Positions 16,877 to 26,556 are shown, counted from the first letter of the stretch. The stretch is 64,000 nucleotides of DNA from CBDDFN01 sp965227065 (GCA_965227065.1 CBDDFN010000010.1:186001-250000), one strand, 5' to 3'. Translations and numbers: made by a program. Notes: generated by a model not told the origin, from the letters alone.

Positions 16877-18936
16877 GACACTCTCCTTGATTGAGATTGG
16901 GACCAAAGATTTTGGGGTGAAAGAATTTCGCTGAGATCACCCGCTTCGGTGACGGGCAGCGAACAGCTTTGCCCGATGCACACAAAAGCCGCCGCCTTGC
17001 CATCGACGCGGGTCTTGCCCTTGGCGGGGTGGAAAGCGGGCAGTGTATCGGTTTCATCAACTGCCAGCATGATCTTGTCGGGGATGCAGGCCTGGCGCGC
17101 GACCCTCAACAGGGCGTCGAAATCAGGTTTGCCACGCTCGCCCACCAGCACAATCTGGATCGGCCGGTTGAGCGCTTCAAACCCGTTGATGAAGGTGGCC
17201 GGACCAAACGGGTTGCGTTCAAACTCCCGCGCAAAGCCCTTGACGATTTTGTGGGCGCGGGCGGCATAATTGGGTTTGCCGGTCAGCGCACCCAGATGGG
17301 TGAGGACATGCATCATCGTGCCATTGCCTGCAGGCACCGCCTGATCGGAAATCGGCCGGGGCCTTGTGATCAATCCCTTGGCATCATGGGGCGTCATGAA
17401 ATAGCCGCCGCGTTCATCATCCCAGAAATGATCATCAAGAGTTTGGGTGAAGCGTTGCGCGTGATCGAGGAAACGGCTCTCACCCGTATGCTCAAAAAGC
17501 CGAAGCGCGGCAAAGGCGAGATTGGCGTAGTCTTCGAGCAGCTCATTGTTTGACAGCACGCCCTCACGCCAGGCATGGCGCAAGCGGCCCTCAACCAATT
17601 GCGTGCTGGTTACGAAATCAAAGGCGCGGATGGCAGCCTCGACATAAGCGGGTTCATCAAGCGCTTCGGCAACGCGGACCAGAGCGGCGATCATCAGCCC
17701 GTTCCAGTCGGCCAAGACTTTATCATCGAACCCCGGCCATATGCGCTTGGAGCGTGCCTTGAACAGGACATCGCGCAGGGGCGTGAGCCGGGCTTCAGTG
17801 TCTTCATCCACTTCGCCGGGCTGGTGCAGCCGGTTCAAAATGGCGCGGCCTTCAAAATTGCCCCGTTCGGTCACGTCATACTGGGCGGCAAAAAACGCCC
17901 CGTCCTCTCCGCCGAGAAGCGCGGTCACCTCGTCAAGCGTCCAGACATAGAATTTGCCTTCTTCGCCCTCGCTGTCGGCGTCATAGGTGGAACCGAACCC
18001 GCCGCCGTCAAGCTGCATTTCGCGCACCGCCCAGTCGGCGGTTTCACGCAAGCGCCGGGCGGTGAGCGCATTGCCGGTCAGCTGATGCCACAGCGCCATC
18101 AGATCAAGCAGGCCGGCATTGTCATAGAGCATCTTTTCAAAATGCGGGACGAGCCAGACCTCATCGACGGAGTAGCGCGCAAACCCGCCCCCCAGATGAT
18201 CATAGATGCCGCCTTCCATCATATGGATCAGCGTGGTTTGAACCGCCTGCCGGTAAGGCTGCAACCCGGTGCGAAGGAAAGCACGCAGCAAAACTTCTAC
18301 CGCGGGGCTTTGGGGAAATTTCGGTGCCTCGCCAATACCGCCCGAAAACGGATCGACCTGACGGACAAGTTTTTTGGCCACCGCCTCGGGCAGGGCGGCG
18401 GGCAGACTGTCGCCTGCGGTTTCGTTCGACAACTTCTCAAGCGCTTCGGTGATCGCGGTGCGGTTTTTGTCCACCCGTTCCTTATCGTCATGGAACAGCT
18501 GCGCGATCTGCATCAGCACCGAATCAAAGCCCGGCCGGCCATAGCGTTCGGCCGGAGGAAAATAAGTCCCGCCCCAATAGGGTTCGCCATCGGGTGTCAA
18601 AAACATGGTGAGCGGCCAGCCACCCTGTCCGCCCATCACGGCCAGCGCCTGCTGATAGATGGCATCAACTTCGGGATGTTCTTCGCGGTCCACCTTCACA
18701 TTGATGAACAGCTCATTCATCAGCCCGGCAATGCGCGCATCCTCAAAACTTTCATGCGCCATCACATGGCACCAGTGGCACGCCGCATAGCCGACTGACA
18801 AAAGCACCGGCTTGTTTTCAGCCTTGGCGCGCAAAAACACCTCATCGGACCAACGCTGCCAATGGACCGGATTGTCCTTGTGCTGGATCAGATAGGGCGA
18901 ACTGGCGTTTGCCAGAGAATTGGTGAGCGGCTGCAT
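16873..18936 (-). CDS. Thioredoxin-like DUF255 protein (YyaL/SSP411 family)
   Basis: The 687-residue protein begins with a thioredoxin-like domain bearing CHWCHVMAHESFED (about residues 49-62), a CxxC redox motif, followed by an (alpha/alpha) barrel resembling N-acylglucosamine epimerases and glycoside hydrolases, with LGGGFARYSVDEVWLVPHFEKM. It is a widely conserved family; function is unknown. The gene overlaps the downstream dienelactone hydrolase start by 4 bases. Confidence 0.9.
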   Translation of the reverse strand: MQPLTNSLANASSPYLIQHKDNPVHWQRWSDEVFLRAKAENKPVLLSVGYAACHWCHVMAHESFEDARIAGLMNELFINVKVDREEHPEVDAIYQQALAVMGGQGGWPLTMFLTPDGEPYWGGTYFPPAERYGRPGFDSVLMQIAQLFHDDKERVDKNRTAITEALEKLSNETAGDSLPAALPEAVAKKLVRQVDPFSGGIGEAPKFPQSPAVEVLLRAFLRTGLQPYRQAVQTTLIHMMEGGIYDHLGGGFARYSVDEVWLVPHFEKMLYDNAGLLDLMALWHQLTGNALTARRLRETADWAVREMQLDGGGFGSTYDADSEGEEGKFYVWTLDEVTALLGGEDGAFFAAQYDVTERGNFEGRAILNRLHQPGEVDEDTEARLTPLRDVLFKARSKRIWPGFDDKVLADWNGLMIAALVRVAEALDEPAYVEAAIRAFDFVTSTQLVEGRLRHAWREGVLSNNELLEDYANLAFAALRLFEHTGESRFLDHAQRFTQTLDDHFWDDERGGYFMTPHDAKGLITRPRPISDQAVPAGNGTMMHVLTHLGALTGKPNYAARAHKIVKGFAREFERNPFGPATFINGFEALNRPIQIVLVGERGKPDFDALLRVARQACIPDKIMLAVDETDTLPAFHPAKGKTRVDGKAAAFVCIGQSCSLPVTEAGDLSEILSPQNLWSQSQSRRVS

Positions 18937-19072
18937 AAAAACCTTTCAGGGCTTGTGACCTTAGACCGGCGCGCTTAGCTTCTGTGGTGAGAAAGCGGGC
19001 CCAGACTAAAGCTTGTCCCGTCAGGTGCAAGGCAGCGATGAGCCCTATCACGGTCAGAAACAGGATTGTCCC

Positions 19073-19369
19073 ATGAAATTCACAATCGAAATCGACACCG
19101 ACCCCGAAGAGGCCCGCCGCTTTCTGGGCCTGCCCAATCTTGAACCCATGCAGGAACGGCTGATTGATCAACTGGAAGACCAGATTGCGCGCAATATGAA
19201 AATGATGGATCCCGAAGCCTTGATCCGCACCGCGCTGCCTTTGACCGCCCAAGGCATTGAGGGCTTGCAAGGCCTGTTCCAGACCGCGCTGAAAACCGTG
19301 CGCCGTGAAAAAGCCGAGGAAGAAGCGGCCGAAGCCGCCAAGGCCAAATCGAAAAAGGCAGCGTCCTAA
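19073..19369 (+). CDS. DUF6489 family small protein
   Basis: The 98-residue protein starts MKFTIEIDTDPEEARRF, contains an amphipathic segment LEPMQERLIDQLEDQ and ends in a Lys/Ala/Glu-rich tail. This matches a short family of unknown function common beside mnmE in alphaproteobacteria; I name it by resemblance. It lies 6 bases before mnmE, so it is likely co-transcribed. Confidence 0.75.
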   Translation: MKFTIEIDTDPEEARRFLGLPNLEPMQERLIDQLEDQIARNMKMMDPEALIRTALPLTAQGIEGLQGLFQTALKTVRREKAEEEAAEAAKAKSKKAAS

Positions 19370-19375
19370 GCCCTG

Positions 19376-20692
19376 ATGGCCGACACAATCTACGCGCTTT
19401 CAACACCGCGGGGCCGGTCTGGCGTTGCGGTCATTCGTCTGTCGGGGCCCGGCGCTTTGGGTGCCGCGCAGATCATTTGCGCGCGTGAGGGTTTCACGCC
19501 GCGCCATGCCACCCTGTGCGATTTTGTGGGCGCAGATGGCGAGGCGATTGACCGGGGCCTGGTGTTGAGCTTTCCCGGCCCCAAAAGTTTCACCGGCGAA
19601 GATTGTGTCGAGTTGCACGCCCATGGCGGTACCGCAATCCTGGCGGCGCTGCTGGAGCGGCTGTCGGCGCTGCCGGGCCTGCGTCCTGCCGAGCCCGGTG
19701 AATTTGCCCGCCGCGCCTTTCACAATGACAAGCTTGATCTCGCTGAGGTCGAAGGGCTCGCCGATCTGATTGATGCCGAAACCGAAGCCCAGCGCAAACA
19801 GGCGCTGCGCCAGATGGACGGTGCGCTCAGCCAGCAGGTCGAAGCCTGGCGCGCCGAGCTGATCGGGGCTTTGGCCCATCTTGAAGCCGACATTGATTTT
19901 CCCGATGAAGATTTGCCCGAAGGCGTTGCCGGTGCGGTCCGGCCCCGGATTGAGGCGCTGATTGCCGAGATCAGACGCTTTTTGGCCGACAAAAGGGGGG
20001 AGCGGCTGCGTTTGGGCCTCGATTGCGCCGTCATCGGCGCGCCAAATGCCGGAAAATCCAGTTTTATCAATAGGTTAGTAGGAAGAAACGCGGTCATCGT
20101 GTCGTCTGAACCCGGTACAACACGCGATGTGGTGGACCTGCATCTTGATCTGGGCGGCTTTCCGCTCATCCTGGCCGATACGGCGGGTTTGCGGGCTGCG
20201 CCGGGGGCTGTTGAGCAGGAGGGGGTGCGCCGGGCCGAGGCGCGCGCCGCCCGGGCCGACCTTGTCATCGTCCTGGTTGATGCCACCAAACCCGATCTGT
20301 CGATGATTGCGCCGGGCCACCTGGTGCTGATCAACAAGGCCGATCAAGGGGCTGACATTGCCGCGCTGACCGGCCAACTGACCGGCAATCCGCATGCGGT
20401 TCTGTCGGTCAAAGATGGCAGCGGCTGGGACGGGGCGATCAGCTTGATTGAGCAGGCCGCCCGCGATAAGGCCGATCACGGAACCGGGCCCGTCGTCACG
20501 CGGGAGCGTCACCGCGCAGCGCTGGCCGAGACCGCCGATGCGCTGGAACGCTTCTGTGGTGACATTCGCCATGCCGAGCTGGCGGCTGAAAATGTCCGGC
20601 TGGCCGTGCGGGCGCTGGGCCGGATCACCGGCCGGGTCGATGTCGAGGATTTGCTCGATGTCATCTTTTCGGATTTCTGCATCGGCAAGTGA
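19376..20692 (+). CDS. mnmE: tRNA modification GTPase MnmE (TrmE)
   Basis: The 438-residue protein has the folate-binding N-terminal domain, a G domain inserted in the helical domain (G1 GAPNAGKSS near residue 223, G2 TTRD, G3 DTAG, G4 NKAD) and the C-terminal C-I-G-K that ends the protein, the motif with the functional cysteine. With MnmG it puts 5-carboxymethylaminomethyl groups on wobble uridines. A perfect parS site starts immediately after the stop codon. Confidence 0.97.
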   Translation: MADTIYALSTPRGRSGVAVIRLSGPGALGAAQIICAREGFTPRHATLCDFVGADGEAIDRGLVLSFPGPKSFTGEDCVELHAHGGTAILAALLERLSALPGLRPAEPGEFARRAFHNDKLDLAEVEGLADLIDAETEAQRKQALRQMDGALSQQVEAWRAELIGALAHLEADIDFPDEDLPEGVAGAVRPRIEALIAEIRRFLADKRGERLRLGLDCAVIGAPNAGKSSFINRLVGRNAVIVSSEPGTTRDVVDLHLDLGGFPLILADTAGLRAAPGAVEQEGVRRAEARAARADLVIVLVDATKPDLSMIAPGHLVLINKADQGADIAALTGQLTGNPHAVLSVKDGSGWDGAISLIEQAARDKADHGTGPVVTRERHRAALAETADALERFCGDIRHAELAAENVRLAVRALGRITGRVDVEDLLDVIFSDFCIGK

Positions 20693-20708
20693 TGTTTCAC
20701 GTGAAACA
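20693..20708. promoter_or_regulatory. parS site 1 (ParB-binding, intergenic)
   Basis: The 16-base palindrome TGTTTCACGTGAAACA is a perfect match to the bacterial parS consensus. It lies directly after the mnmE stop codon, before mnmG, about 10.7 kb from the putative origin and 3.4 kb upstream of parB. ParB nucleates here and spreads, and ParA moves the complex to a cell pole. Confidence 0.95.
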
Positions 20709-20811
20709 CCTGCGGCGCGGCTGACGATTGACCCCGCGCGCGGCTGTGCTTATTTTGCCGCCAATGCCGGGGCGGAACCCGGCTTTTGTTTTCTCGACCA
20801 AGGATTGCGCG

Positions 20812-22680
20812 ATGCGCTTCGATGTGATCGTCATCGGGGGTGGCCATGCCGGGTCCGAAGCTGCTGCGGCTTCGGCGCGGGCGGGCGCGCGCACGGCCTT
20901 GATCACCCACAAGGCCCATACGATTGGCGAAATGTCGTGCAATCCCGCAATTGGCGGGTTGGGCAAGGGCCATCTGGTGCGCGAGATCGATGCGCTGGAT
21001 GGTGTGATGGGCCGGGTGGCGGACCGCTCGGGCATTCAGTTCCGGCTGCTTAACCGGCGCAAGGGGCCTGCGGTGCGTGGCCCGCGTTGCCAGTCCGACC
21101 GCAAGCTGTATCGCGAGGCGATGCAGCAGGTACTGGGCGATCAGGACAATCTCACCATTATTGAGGCGGCGGTCCATGATCTCATTCTGACCGACGGTGT
21201 GGTTGAAGGCGTTCGCGCAGAAGATGGGCGGGAGTTTCATGCCCCCCGTGTGGTGCTGACCACCGGCACATTTTTGCGCGGCCTGATCCATATGGGTGAA
21301 AAGCGCATCCCGGCAGGCCGGGTCGGGGAAGCCCCGGCATTGGGGTTGAGCGAGACTTTGTATGGTGCTGGCTTCCGTCTGGGACGGTTGAAAACCGGCA
21401 CGCCCGCGCGGCTTGATGGCCGGACGATTGACTGGGCGGGATTGGAAGAACAGCCCGGCGATGATCCGCCCGTGCCGTTTTCCTTCCTGACCGACACGAT
21501 CACGGTGCCGCAGATTTCCTGCGCGATCACCTATACCAACCCGCAGACCCATAAGATCATTGAAGACAATCTGGACCGGGCGCCGATCTATTCAGGGCAG
21601 ATCGAAAGCACCGGCCCGCGCTATTGCCCCTCGATTGAGGACAAGGTGGTGCGCTTTGCTGACAAGTCACGCCATCAGATCTTTCTCGAACCCGAAGGGC
21701 TTGATGATCACACGGTCTATCCCAATGGCATTTCAACCTCGCTGCCCGAAGAGGTTCAGGCCGCACTGATCGCCACGATTGCAGGGCTTGAAAAAGCGGC
21801 GATCATCCGGCCGGGCTATGCCATCGAATATGATTATGTCGATCCGCGGGAGCTTTACCCCACGCTCGAAACCAAGAAGATCAGCGGGCTTTATCTCGCA
21901 GGCCAGATCAACGGCACCACCGGCTATGAAGAGGCGGCCGCCCAAGGGCTGATGGCGGGGCTCAATGCAGCGCTTGCAGAGGCAGGCTCTGAGCCCTTCG
22001 TGCTCGACCGGGCCGAAGCCTATATCGGTGTGATGATCGATGATCTGGTGACCAAGGGTGTGTCGGAACCGTACCGAATGTTTACCAGTCGCGCGGAGTA
22101 CCGTCTGATGCTGCGCGCCGACAATGCCGACCAGCGCCTGACCGGCAAGGGCATCGCTTTGGGCTGTGTCGGGGCTGAGCGCCGGGCCGCGTATGAAGCC
22201 AAGGCCGCCAAGCTTTCTGACGCGCGGGCCTTTGCCACCCAAAACAGCCTGACCCCCAATGAGGCGCGCGGTTTTGGGCTCAAGCTCAATCAGGATGGCA
22301 AGCGGCGGTCTGTGCTTGATCTGCTCGCTTATCCCGACCATTCGGTTGAAACGCTCAAGGCGATCTGGCCCGCCATGGGCGCGTGGGAGCCCGCGATTGC
22401 CGAGCAAATTGAGATTGATGCGACCTATGCGGTCTATCTCGACCGGCAGGATGCTGACATTGAAGCCTTCCGCAAGGATGAGGGGCTCAAGCTGCCCGCT
22501 GATCTCGACTATGCCGCTTTGTCGGGGCTGACCACCGAGTTGCGCCTCAAGCTTGAAGCGACCCGGCCTTTGACGCTCGGCCAGGCGGCGCGCATTGAGG
22601 GCATGACCCCGGCGGCGCTGACCCTGCTGCTCAATTCGGTCAAGAAACCCCAGAAAGCTGATAAGCAGCGCCATGGCTGA
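20812..22680 (+). CDS. mnmG: tRNA uridine-5-carboxymethylaminomethyl modification enzyme MnmG (GidA)
   Basis: The 622-residue FAD enzyme opens with VIVIGGGHAGSEAA (dinucleotide fold) and CNPAIGGLGKGHLVRE; TGTFLRG, PRYCPSIEDKV and GQINGTTGYEEAAAQG are further family marks. It works with MnmE on tRNA wobble uridines. The start at 20812 gives the canonical MnmG N-terminus; the upstream in-frame stretch lies over the parS region. It overlaps rsmG by 8 bases. Confidence 0.97.
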   Translation: MRFDVIVIGGGHAGSEAAAASARAGARTALITHKAHTIGEMSCNPAIGGLGKGHLVREIDALDGVMGRVADRSGIQFRLLNRRKGPAVRGPRCQSDRKLYREAMQQVLGDQDNLTIIEAAVHDLILTDGVVEGVRAEDGREFHAPRVVLTTGTFLRGLIHMGEKRIPAGRVGEAPALGLSETLYGAGFRLGRLKTGTPARLDGRTIDWAGLEEQPGDDPPVPFSFLTDTITVPQISCAITYTNPQTHKIIEDNLDRAPIYSGQIESTGPRYCPSIEDKVVRFADKSRHQIFLEPEGLDDHTVYPNGISTSLPEEVQAALIATIAGLEKAAIIRPGYAIEYDYVDPRELYPTLETKKISGLYLAGQINGTTGYEEAAAQGLMAGLNAALAEAGSEPFVLDRAEAYIGVMIDDLVTKGVSEPYRMFTSRAEYRLMLRADNADQRLTGKGIALGCVGAERRAAYEAKAAKLSDARAFATQNSLTPNEARGFGLKLNQDGKRRSVLDLLAYPDHSVETLKAIWPAMGAWEPAIAEQIEIDATYAVYLDRQDADIEAFRKDEGLKLPADLDYAALSGLTTELRLKLEATRPLTLGQAARIEGMTPAALTLLLNSVKKPQKADKQRHG

Positions 22681-23299
22681 GATAGGTTCGGCGGAGGCGT
22701 TTGCTGCCCATTTCGATGTTTCACGTGAAACAATGGCGCGGCTGGAGCTTTATGTCGAACGGCTCATCAAATGGAACAAGGCGATCAATCTGGTTGCCAG
22801 ATCCACGCTCGATAATGTCTGGCAGCGCCATATGGCCGACAGTGCGCAGCTCGCCGCCCATATTCCCGGCACGGCGCGGACCTTGATTGATCTGGGATCG
22901 GGCGGGGGCTTTCCCGGATTGGTGGTTGCGATCCTGAAAGGCGGGGCGCTTGATGTGCATCTGGTCGATTCAGACCAGCGCAAAGGGCTTTTCCTCAAGG
23001 ATGTTTCACGTGAAACAGGGGTGCCGGTGACCGTGCACACCGCCCGCATCGAAACGCTTGATTTGCCCCCGGCCGACATTGTCTCAGCGCGGGCCTGTGC
23101 GCCGCTTGGTCAATTGGTGGCCTATGCGCATCCGTTCTGGAAAAAAGACACGATTGGCTTGTTTTTAAAGGGAGAGCGGGCAGAAGAAGAATTGACCCAG
23201 GCGCGGGAAGCGTGGACACTAGAGGCCGATCTCATTCCCAGTCTGAGCGAGCGCCGCGCCCATTTGGTGCGGGTCCGGGGGCTTTCCCCGCGCGCGTGA
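22673..23299 (+). CDS. rsmG: 16S rRNA m7G527 methyltransferase RsmG (GidB)
   Basis: The 208-residue methyltransferase shows the SAM motif LIDLGSGGGFPGLV (from about residue 66) and WNKAINLVARST near the N-terminus. Two perfect parS palindromes lie within its reading frame and encode the same peptide DVSRET at residues 15-20 and 110-115. The protein therefore tolerates segments whose sequence is fixed at DNA level. It starts inside the mnmG end. Confidence 0.96.
   Translation: MAEIGSAEAFAAHFDVSRETMARLELYVERLIKWNKAINLVARSTLDNVWQRHMADSAQLAAHIPGTARTLIDLGSGGGFPGLVVAILKGGALDVHLVDSDQRKGLFLKDVSRETGVPVTVHTARIETLDLPPADIVSARACAPLGQLVAYAHPFWKKDTIGLFLKGERAEEELTQAREAWTLEADLIPSLSERRAHLVRVRGLSPRA
22717..22732. 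promoter_or_regulatory. parS site 2 (within rsmG)
   Basis: Perfect TGTTTCACGTGAAACA inside the rsmG reading frame, 2024 bases after site 1. In frame it encodes most of the hexapeptide DVSRET. Confidence 0.95.
23002..23017. promoter_or_regulatory. parS site 3 (within rsmG)
   Basis: Perfect TGTTTCACGTGAAACA inside rsmG, 285 bases after site 2, in the same reading phase, again encoding DVSRET. Confidence 0.95.
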
Positions 23300-23331
23300 T
23301 AAGGCTGTGCGGGGCTTTCATTGAGGGTGTC

Positions 23332-24108
23332 ATGGTGCAGATTTTCGCGGTTGCGAACCAGAAGGGCGGGGTGGGCAAAACCACAACCGCCATCAATCTT
23401 GGAACCGCGCTGGCGGCGGTCGATGAAAAAGTGCTTATCGTCGATATGGACCCGCAGGGCAATGCCTCCACCGGGCTCGGCATCGATCAGGCGCAACGCA
23501 AGGTCAGCGTCTATGACGTGCTGGTGGGGGAGGCCCCGGCTGGATCGGCGATCCTGCACACCGAAATCCCCGGCCTTGATATTCTGCCAACCACGGTGGA
23601 CCTTGCCGCTGCGGAAGTGGAACTGATCGAAGCCAAGGGCCGCAACAAACGCTTGCGCAAGGCGCTGAGAGACGTGGCCGATCAATACACCTATATTCTG
23701 ATTGATTGTCCGCCTGCGCTTGGCCTGCTGACCATCAATGCGATGGCGGCGGCGGACAAGATTTTGGTGCCGCTGCAAACCGAGTTTTTTGCGCTTGAGG
23801 GCCTGTCGCAGCTTTTCAAGACCATTGATATGGTCAAGGAAGGGCTCAATCCTGAGCTCGACATTGAAGGCGTGATCCTCACCATGTATGACCGGCGCAA
23901 CAATCTGTCGGACCAGGTGGCGGCGGATGTGCGGGCGGTTCTGGGCGACAAGGTCTATGAGACCGTGGTGCCGCGCAATGTGCGCGTGTCCGAAGCACCG
24001 AGCTTTGGCAAGCCCGCCCTTATCTATGATCATCAATGTGCCGGCAGTCAGGCTTATATTGCGCTGGCCGGAGAAATGCTGCGCCGCACAAGAGCGCGCG
24101 CCGCGTAA
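23332..24108 (+). CDS. parA: Chromosome partitioning ATPase ParA
   Basis: The 258-residue Walker-type ATPase starts MVQIFAVANQ and carries the deviant Walker A KGGVGKTTT (about residues 13-21), the switch DMDPQGNASTGLG and Walker B-like LIDCPPALG. It forms DNA-bound dimers that pull ParB-parS complexes. The ATG at 23332 is followed directly by GTG, which could also start. It is 32 bases after rsmG and 17 before parB. Confidence 0.97.
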   Translation: MVQIFAVANQKGGVGKTTTAINLGTALAAVDEKVLIVDMDPQGNASTGLGIDQAQRKVSVYDVLVGEAPAGSAILHTEIPGLDILPTTVDLAAAEVELIEAKGRNKRLRKALRDVADQYTYILIDCPPALGLLTINAMAAADKILVPLQTEFFALEGLSQLFKTIDMVKEGLNPELDIEGVILTMYDRRNNLSDQVAADVRAVLGDKVYETVVPRNVRVSEAPSFGKPALIYDHQCAGSQAYIALAGEMLRRTRARAA

Positions 24109-24125
24109 ACATCAGGGACTTACAG

Positions 24126-25016
24126 ATGGCTGAATCACGTTTGGGCAAGGGTCTGTCGGCCCTGTTGGGCGACAATGATGGTGATGATGATGCGCCGGTT
24201 GTGAAGGCGGCTGATGTCGGCGGCATCAAGACCGTGCCGATTGAATATCTGCATCCCAATCCTGACCAGCCGCGCCAGAGCTTTGATCCTGAAAAGCTGG
24301 ATGAGCTGGCCAAATCGATTGCCGATCGCGGCATCTTGCAGCCCATTCTGGTGCGCCCCGGCAAAGGCGACAAGGGCAAGAGCTTTGAGATTATCGCGGG
24401 GGAGCGGCGCTGGCGCGCAGCCCAGAAGGCAAAGCTTGATGCCGTGCCGATTGTCGAGAAAGACCTGTCGGACCGCGAGACGTTTGAGATTGCGCTGATT
24501 GAAAATATCCAGCGGGCTGATTTGAACGCAATCGAAGAAGCTGAGGGATTTCAAAGACTTATTAAGGATCACGACTATAAGCAGGCCGAGCTGGCCGATG
24601 TGATCGGCAAGAGCCGGGCCCATATCGCCAACACGATGCGCCTGCTTGATCTGCCCAAAAAGGTTCGCAAGCTGGTTTCTGACGGGGCTTTGTCGGCCGG
24701 TCATGCCCGTGCGCTGATCGGGCTTGATGATGCGTATGCGCTGGCCGAATTGATCGTGTCCGAGGGGTTGACCGTGCGCGAGGCTGAGGCGCGCGCGGGG
24801 TCACTGAAAGAAAAGGCGGGCACCAAAGGCAAGGGCGGGCCCAAGGCGAAAGGCGGCGACAAGGATGCCGACACGCTGGCGCTGGAACGCGATCTCACCC
24901 AGAAACTTGGCTTGCGCGTGTCGATTGCCGACAAGGGCAATGACAAGGGCGGTGCAATTTCGATTGCCTATAAATCGCTCGAACAGCTCGACGATATCAT
25001 TGCCAAGCTGAGCTAG
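24126..25016 (+). CDS. parB: Chromosome partitioning protein ParB
   Basis: The 296-residue CTPase/DNA-binding clamp has the N-terminal RLGKGLSALLGD that contacts ParA, the CTP-binding segments AGERRWRAAQ and ENIQRADLNAIEEAEGF, a helix-turn-helix around QAELADVIGKSRAHIAN, a Lys/Gly-rich linker (AGTKGKGGPKAKGGDK) and a dimerising C-terminus. It binds the three parS sites just upstream. Its stop shares CTAG with the stop of convergent holA. Confidence 0.97.
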   Translation: MAESRLGKGLSALLGDNDGDDDAPVVKAADVGGIKTVPIEYLHPNPDQPRQSFDPEKLDELAKSIADRGILQPILVRPGKGDKGKSFEIIAGERRWRAAQKAKLDAVPIVEKDLSDRETFEIALIENIQRADLNAIEEAEGFQRLIKDHDYKQAELADVIGKSRAHIANTMRLLDLPKKVRKLVSDGALSAGHARALIGLDDAYALAELIVSEGLTVREAEARAGSLKEKAGTKGKGGPKAKGGDKDADTLALERDLTQKLGLRVSIADKGNDKGGAISIAYKSLEQLDDIIAKLS

Positions 25017-26044
25017 CGGCGGGCGCGGGCGGCGGCGGTCGCCAGCCGCAACAAGGCCCGCGCGCAAATGGTTTCAGCCGGCAAGCCCGTGGTCTTGCAC
25101 TCGCGTTCGGCATCGATCAGCAGCGCGCGCGCATCGGCGATGCGGCCATGGGGCCAGCTGCGCAAGGCCGCCCGGAATGCCGCCTGGCGTTTGAAAAAGA
25201 CAGGCGGGCGCAACACTTTCATCGCATCCTGTTCCCCGCGCCCTGATTGCATGGCTGCCTGCACCAGCCCGATGCGGTGCATTTCATTTTGAACGGCGCG
25301 GACAATGGCGACCGGCGCGATCGCCTCGGTCATGGCGCGGGCGAAATTTTTATCAAGCGCCTTGAGATCGCCGGTCAGGGTTGCATCGACGAGCTGATCA
25401 AGCGCCATGGCGGCACTGTCGGCAACACACGCTTCGGCATCGGCGAGATCGACGGTGGCGGGACCCTTGCCCTTGTAGAGCGCAAGCTTGTCAATTTCAG
25501 ATCGGGTCAGCGCGCGGTCAGCGCCCAACCGGCCGGCCAGAAAGGCCAAAGCATCGGGTGCAATCGACAGCTGGTGCGCGCGCAGGGTTTCTTCAATCAC
25601 TTGTTCAATGCCGCGCGCATCGTCGGTGTAACAGGCGATAGCGGCTGCGTTGGCACCGCTTTCCCCCAGCTTGCGCAAGGACGAACGGGGGGTGAGGTCA
25701 CCCGCTTCCACAACGATCACCGCATCCGAGGTCGGCGCATCAAGCCAGGCTTCGAGCGGTTTGGCCGCCCAGTCCCCCGCACCGCGCAGCCAGACGGTTT
25801 TGCGTCCGCCCATCATCGGAATTTGCGCGGCCTCGTCGGCGAGCCTGCTGGGCTCTGCGTTCAAATCCTCGCGGGTGAGTTCAACCACGCTGAACGGGTC
25901 GGACAAATCCCCGGCAATGGCTTTGACAAGCTTGCGGCCCCGTTCACGCACCAGGCCCTCATCGGGCCCGTAAATCACCGCGGCAATCAGCTCGGCGGGC
26001 GGACGCGCGCAGAACTGATCGGCATTGGCGGGTTTGATTTTCAT
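25013..26044 (-). CDS. holA: DNA polymerase III delta subunit HolA
   Basis: The 343-residue clamp-loader subunit opens the sliding clamp. It shows YGPDEGLVRERGRKL at the N-terminus and a AAA+-like fold without a working Walker A, then NALAFLAGRLGADRALTRSEIDKL-like segments, conserved in HolA. It is the last gene of leuS-lptE-holA, a common alphaproteobacterial order, and its start overlaps the lptE stop (TAATG). Confidence 0.92.
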   Translation of the reverse strand: MKIKPANADQFCARPPAELIAAVIYGPDEGLVRERGRKLVKAIAGDLSDPFSVVELTREDLNAEPSRLADEAAQIPMMGGRKTVWLRGAGDWAAKPLEAWLDAPTSDAVIVVEAGDLTPRSSLRKLGESGANAAAIACYTDDARGIEQVIEETLRAHQLSIAPDALAFLAGRLGADRALTRSEIDKLALYKGKGPATVDLADAEACVADSAAMALDQLVDATLTGDLKALDKNFARAMTEAIAPVAIVRAVQNEMHRIGLVQAAMQSGRGEQDAMKVLRPPVFFKRQAAFRAALRSWPHGRIADARALLIDAERECKTTGLPAETICARALLRLATAAARARR

Positions 26045-26550
26045 TAGTGTTGTGCTCTCGCCCGGTCGAAATAAACCGCCAGCTTGAGTGCAATGTCCTG
26101 CGCCAGATCGCGTGCGGCGCGGTCGCGGGCATCAAGCTCTGACACGCGGGTGGCAAACGGGCTGTCGACGACATTGTACGCGGCGATGGAGCGGGAATTG
26201 CCGGTTTGCAAAAGCTCGCCGCGCAAGCTCTCCAGCCGGTAGTCGGCGGTGAAATAAAAGCTGAAGCGCGAGAAGGTTTCGTCCGAGGCGATGGCAAGCC
26301 CTTCCTTCTTTTCGCGCAAGGTGACGATCAGGCGATAGGCGGGTTCGCGGCTGCGGCCGCGCGGATGCATGACTTCGGTGAGGCTGGTGTACAGCGCCTG
26401 TCCGATGCGGCCATCCATCGGCTCAATGGCGACAAGGGCATAGTCGGAATGCACGACGCCGGGCTCATCGCGGGTGGCGTAAAGCGGGCGAAAGCCGCAC
26501 GCGGTTGTGAGGCTGATTAGAACAAGGAGTGTGGCAAGGCGCATCATCAT
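26044..26550 (-). CDS. lptE: LPS-assembly lipoprotein LptE
   Basis: The 168-residue protein has a lipoprotein signal ending LTTAC|GFRPLY, with the lipobox Cys at residue 18. LptE plugs the LptD barrel that inserts lipopolysaccharide in the outer membrane. Sequence conservation in the family is low; the call rests on lipobox, length, GFRPLY and the position between leuS and holA, which is conserved. Three ATG codons in a row start it, 6 bases after leuS. Confidence 0.87.
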   Translation of the reverse strand: MMMRLATLLVLISLTTACGFRPLYATRDEPGVVHSDYALVAIEPMDGRIGQALYTSLTEVMHPRGRSREPAYRLIVTLREKKEGLAIASDETFSRFSFYFTADYRLESLRGELLQTGNSRSIAAYNVVDSPFATRVSELDARDRAARDLAQDIALKLAVYFDRARAQH

Positions 26551-26556
26551 GGCAAA

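Noticed and set aside
20021..20110. Possible horizontal segment from the lower-GC run TTTTATCAATAGGTTAGTAGG in mnmE
   Set aside because: It lies just after the Walker A of a conserved G domain and translates in frame as INRLVGRN, so it is only a local codon variation.
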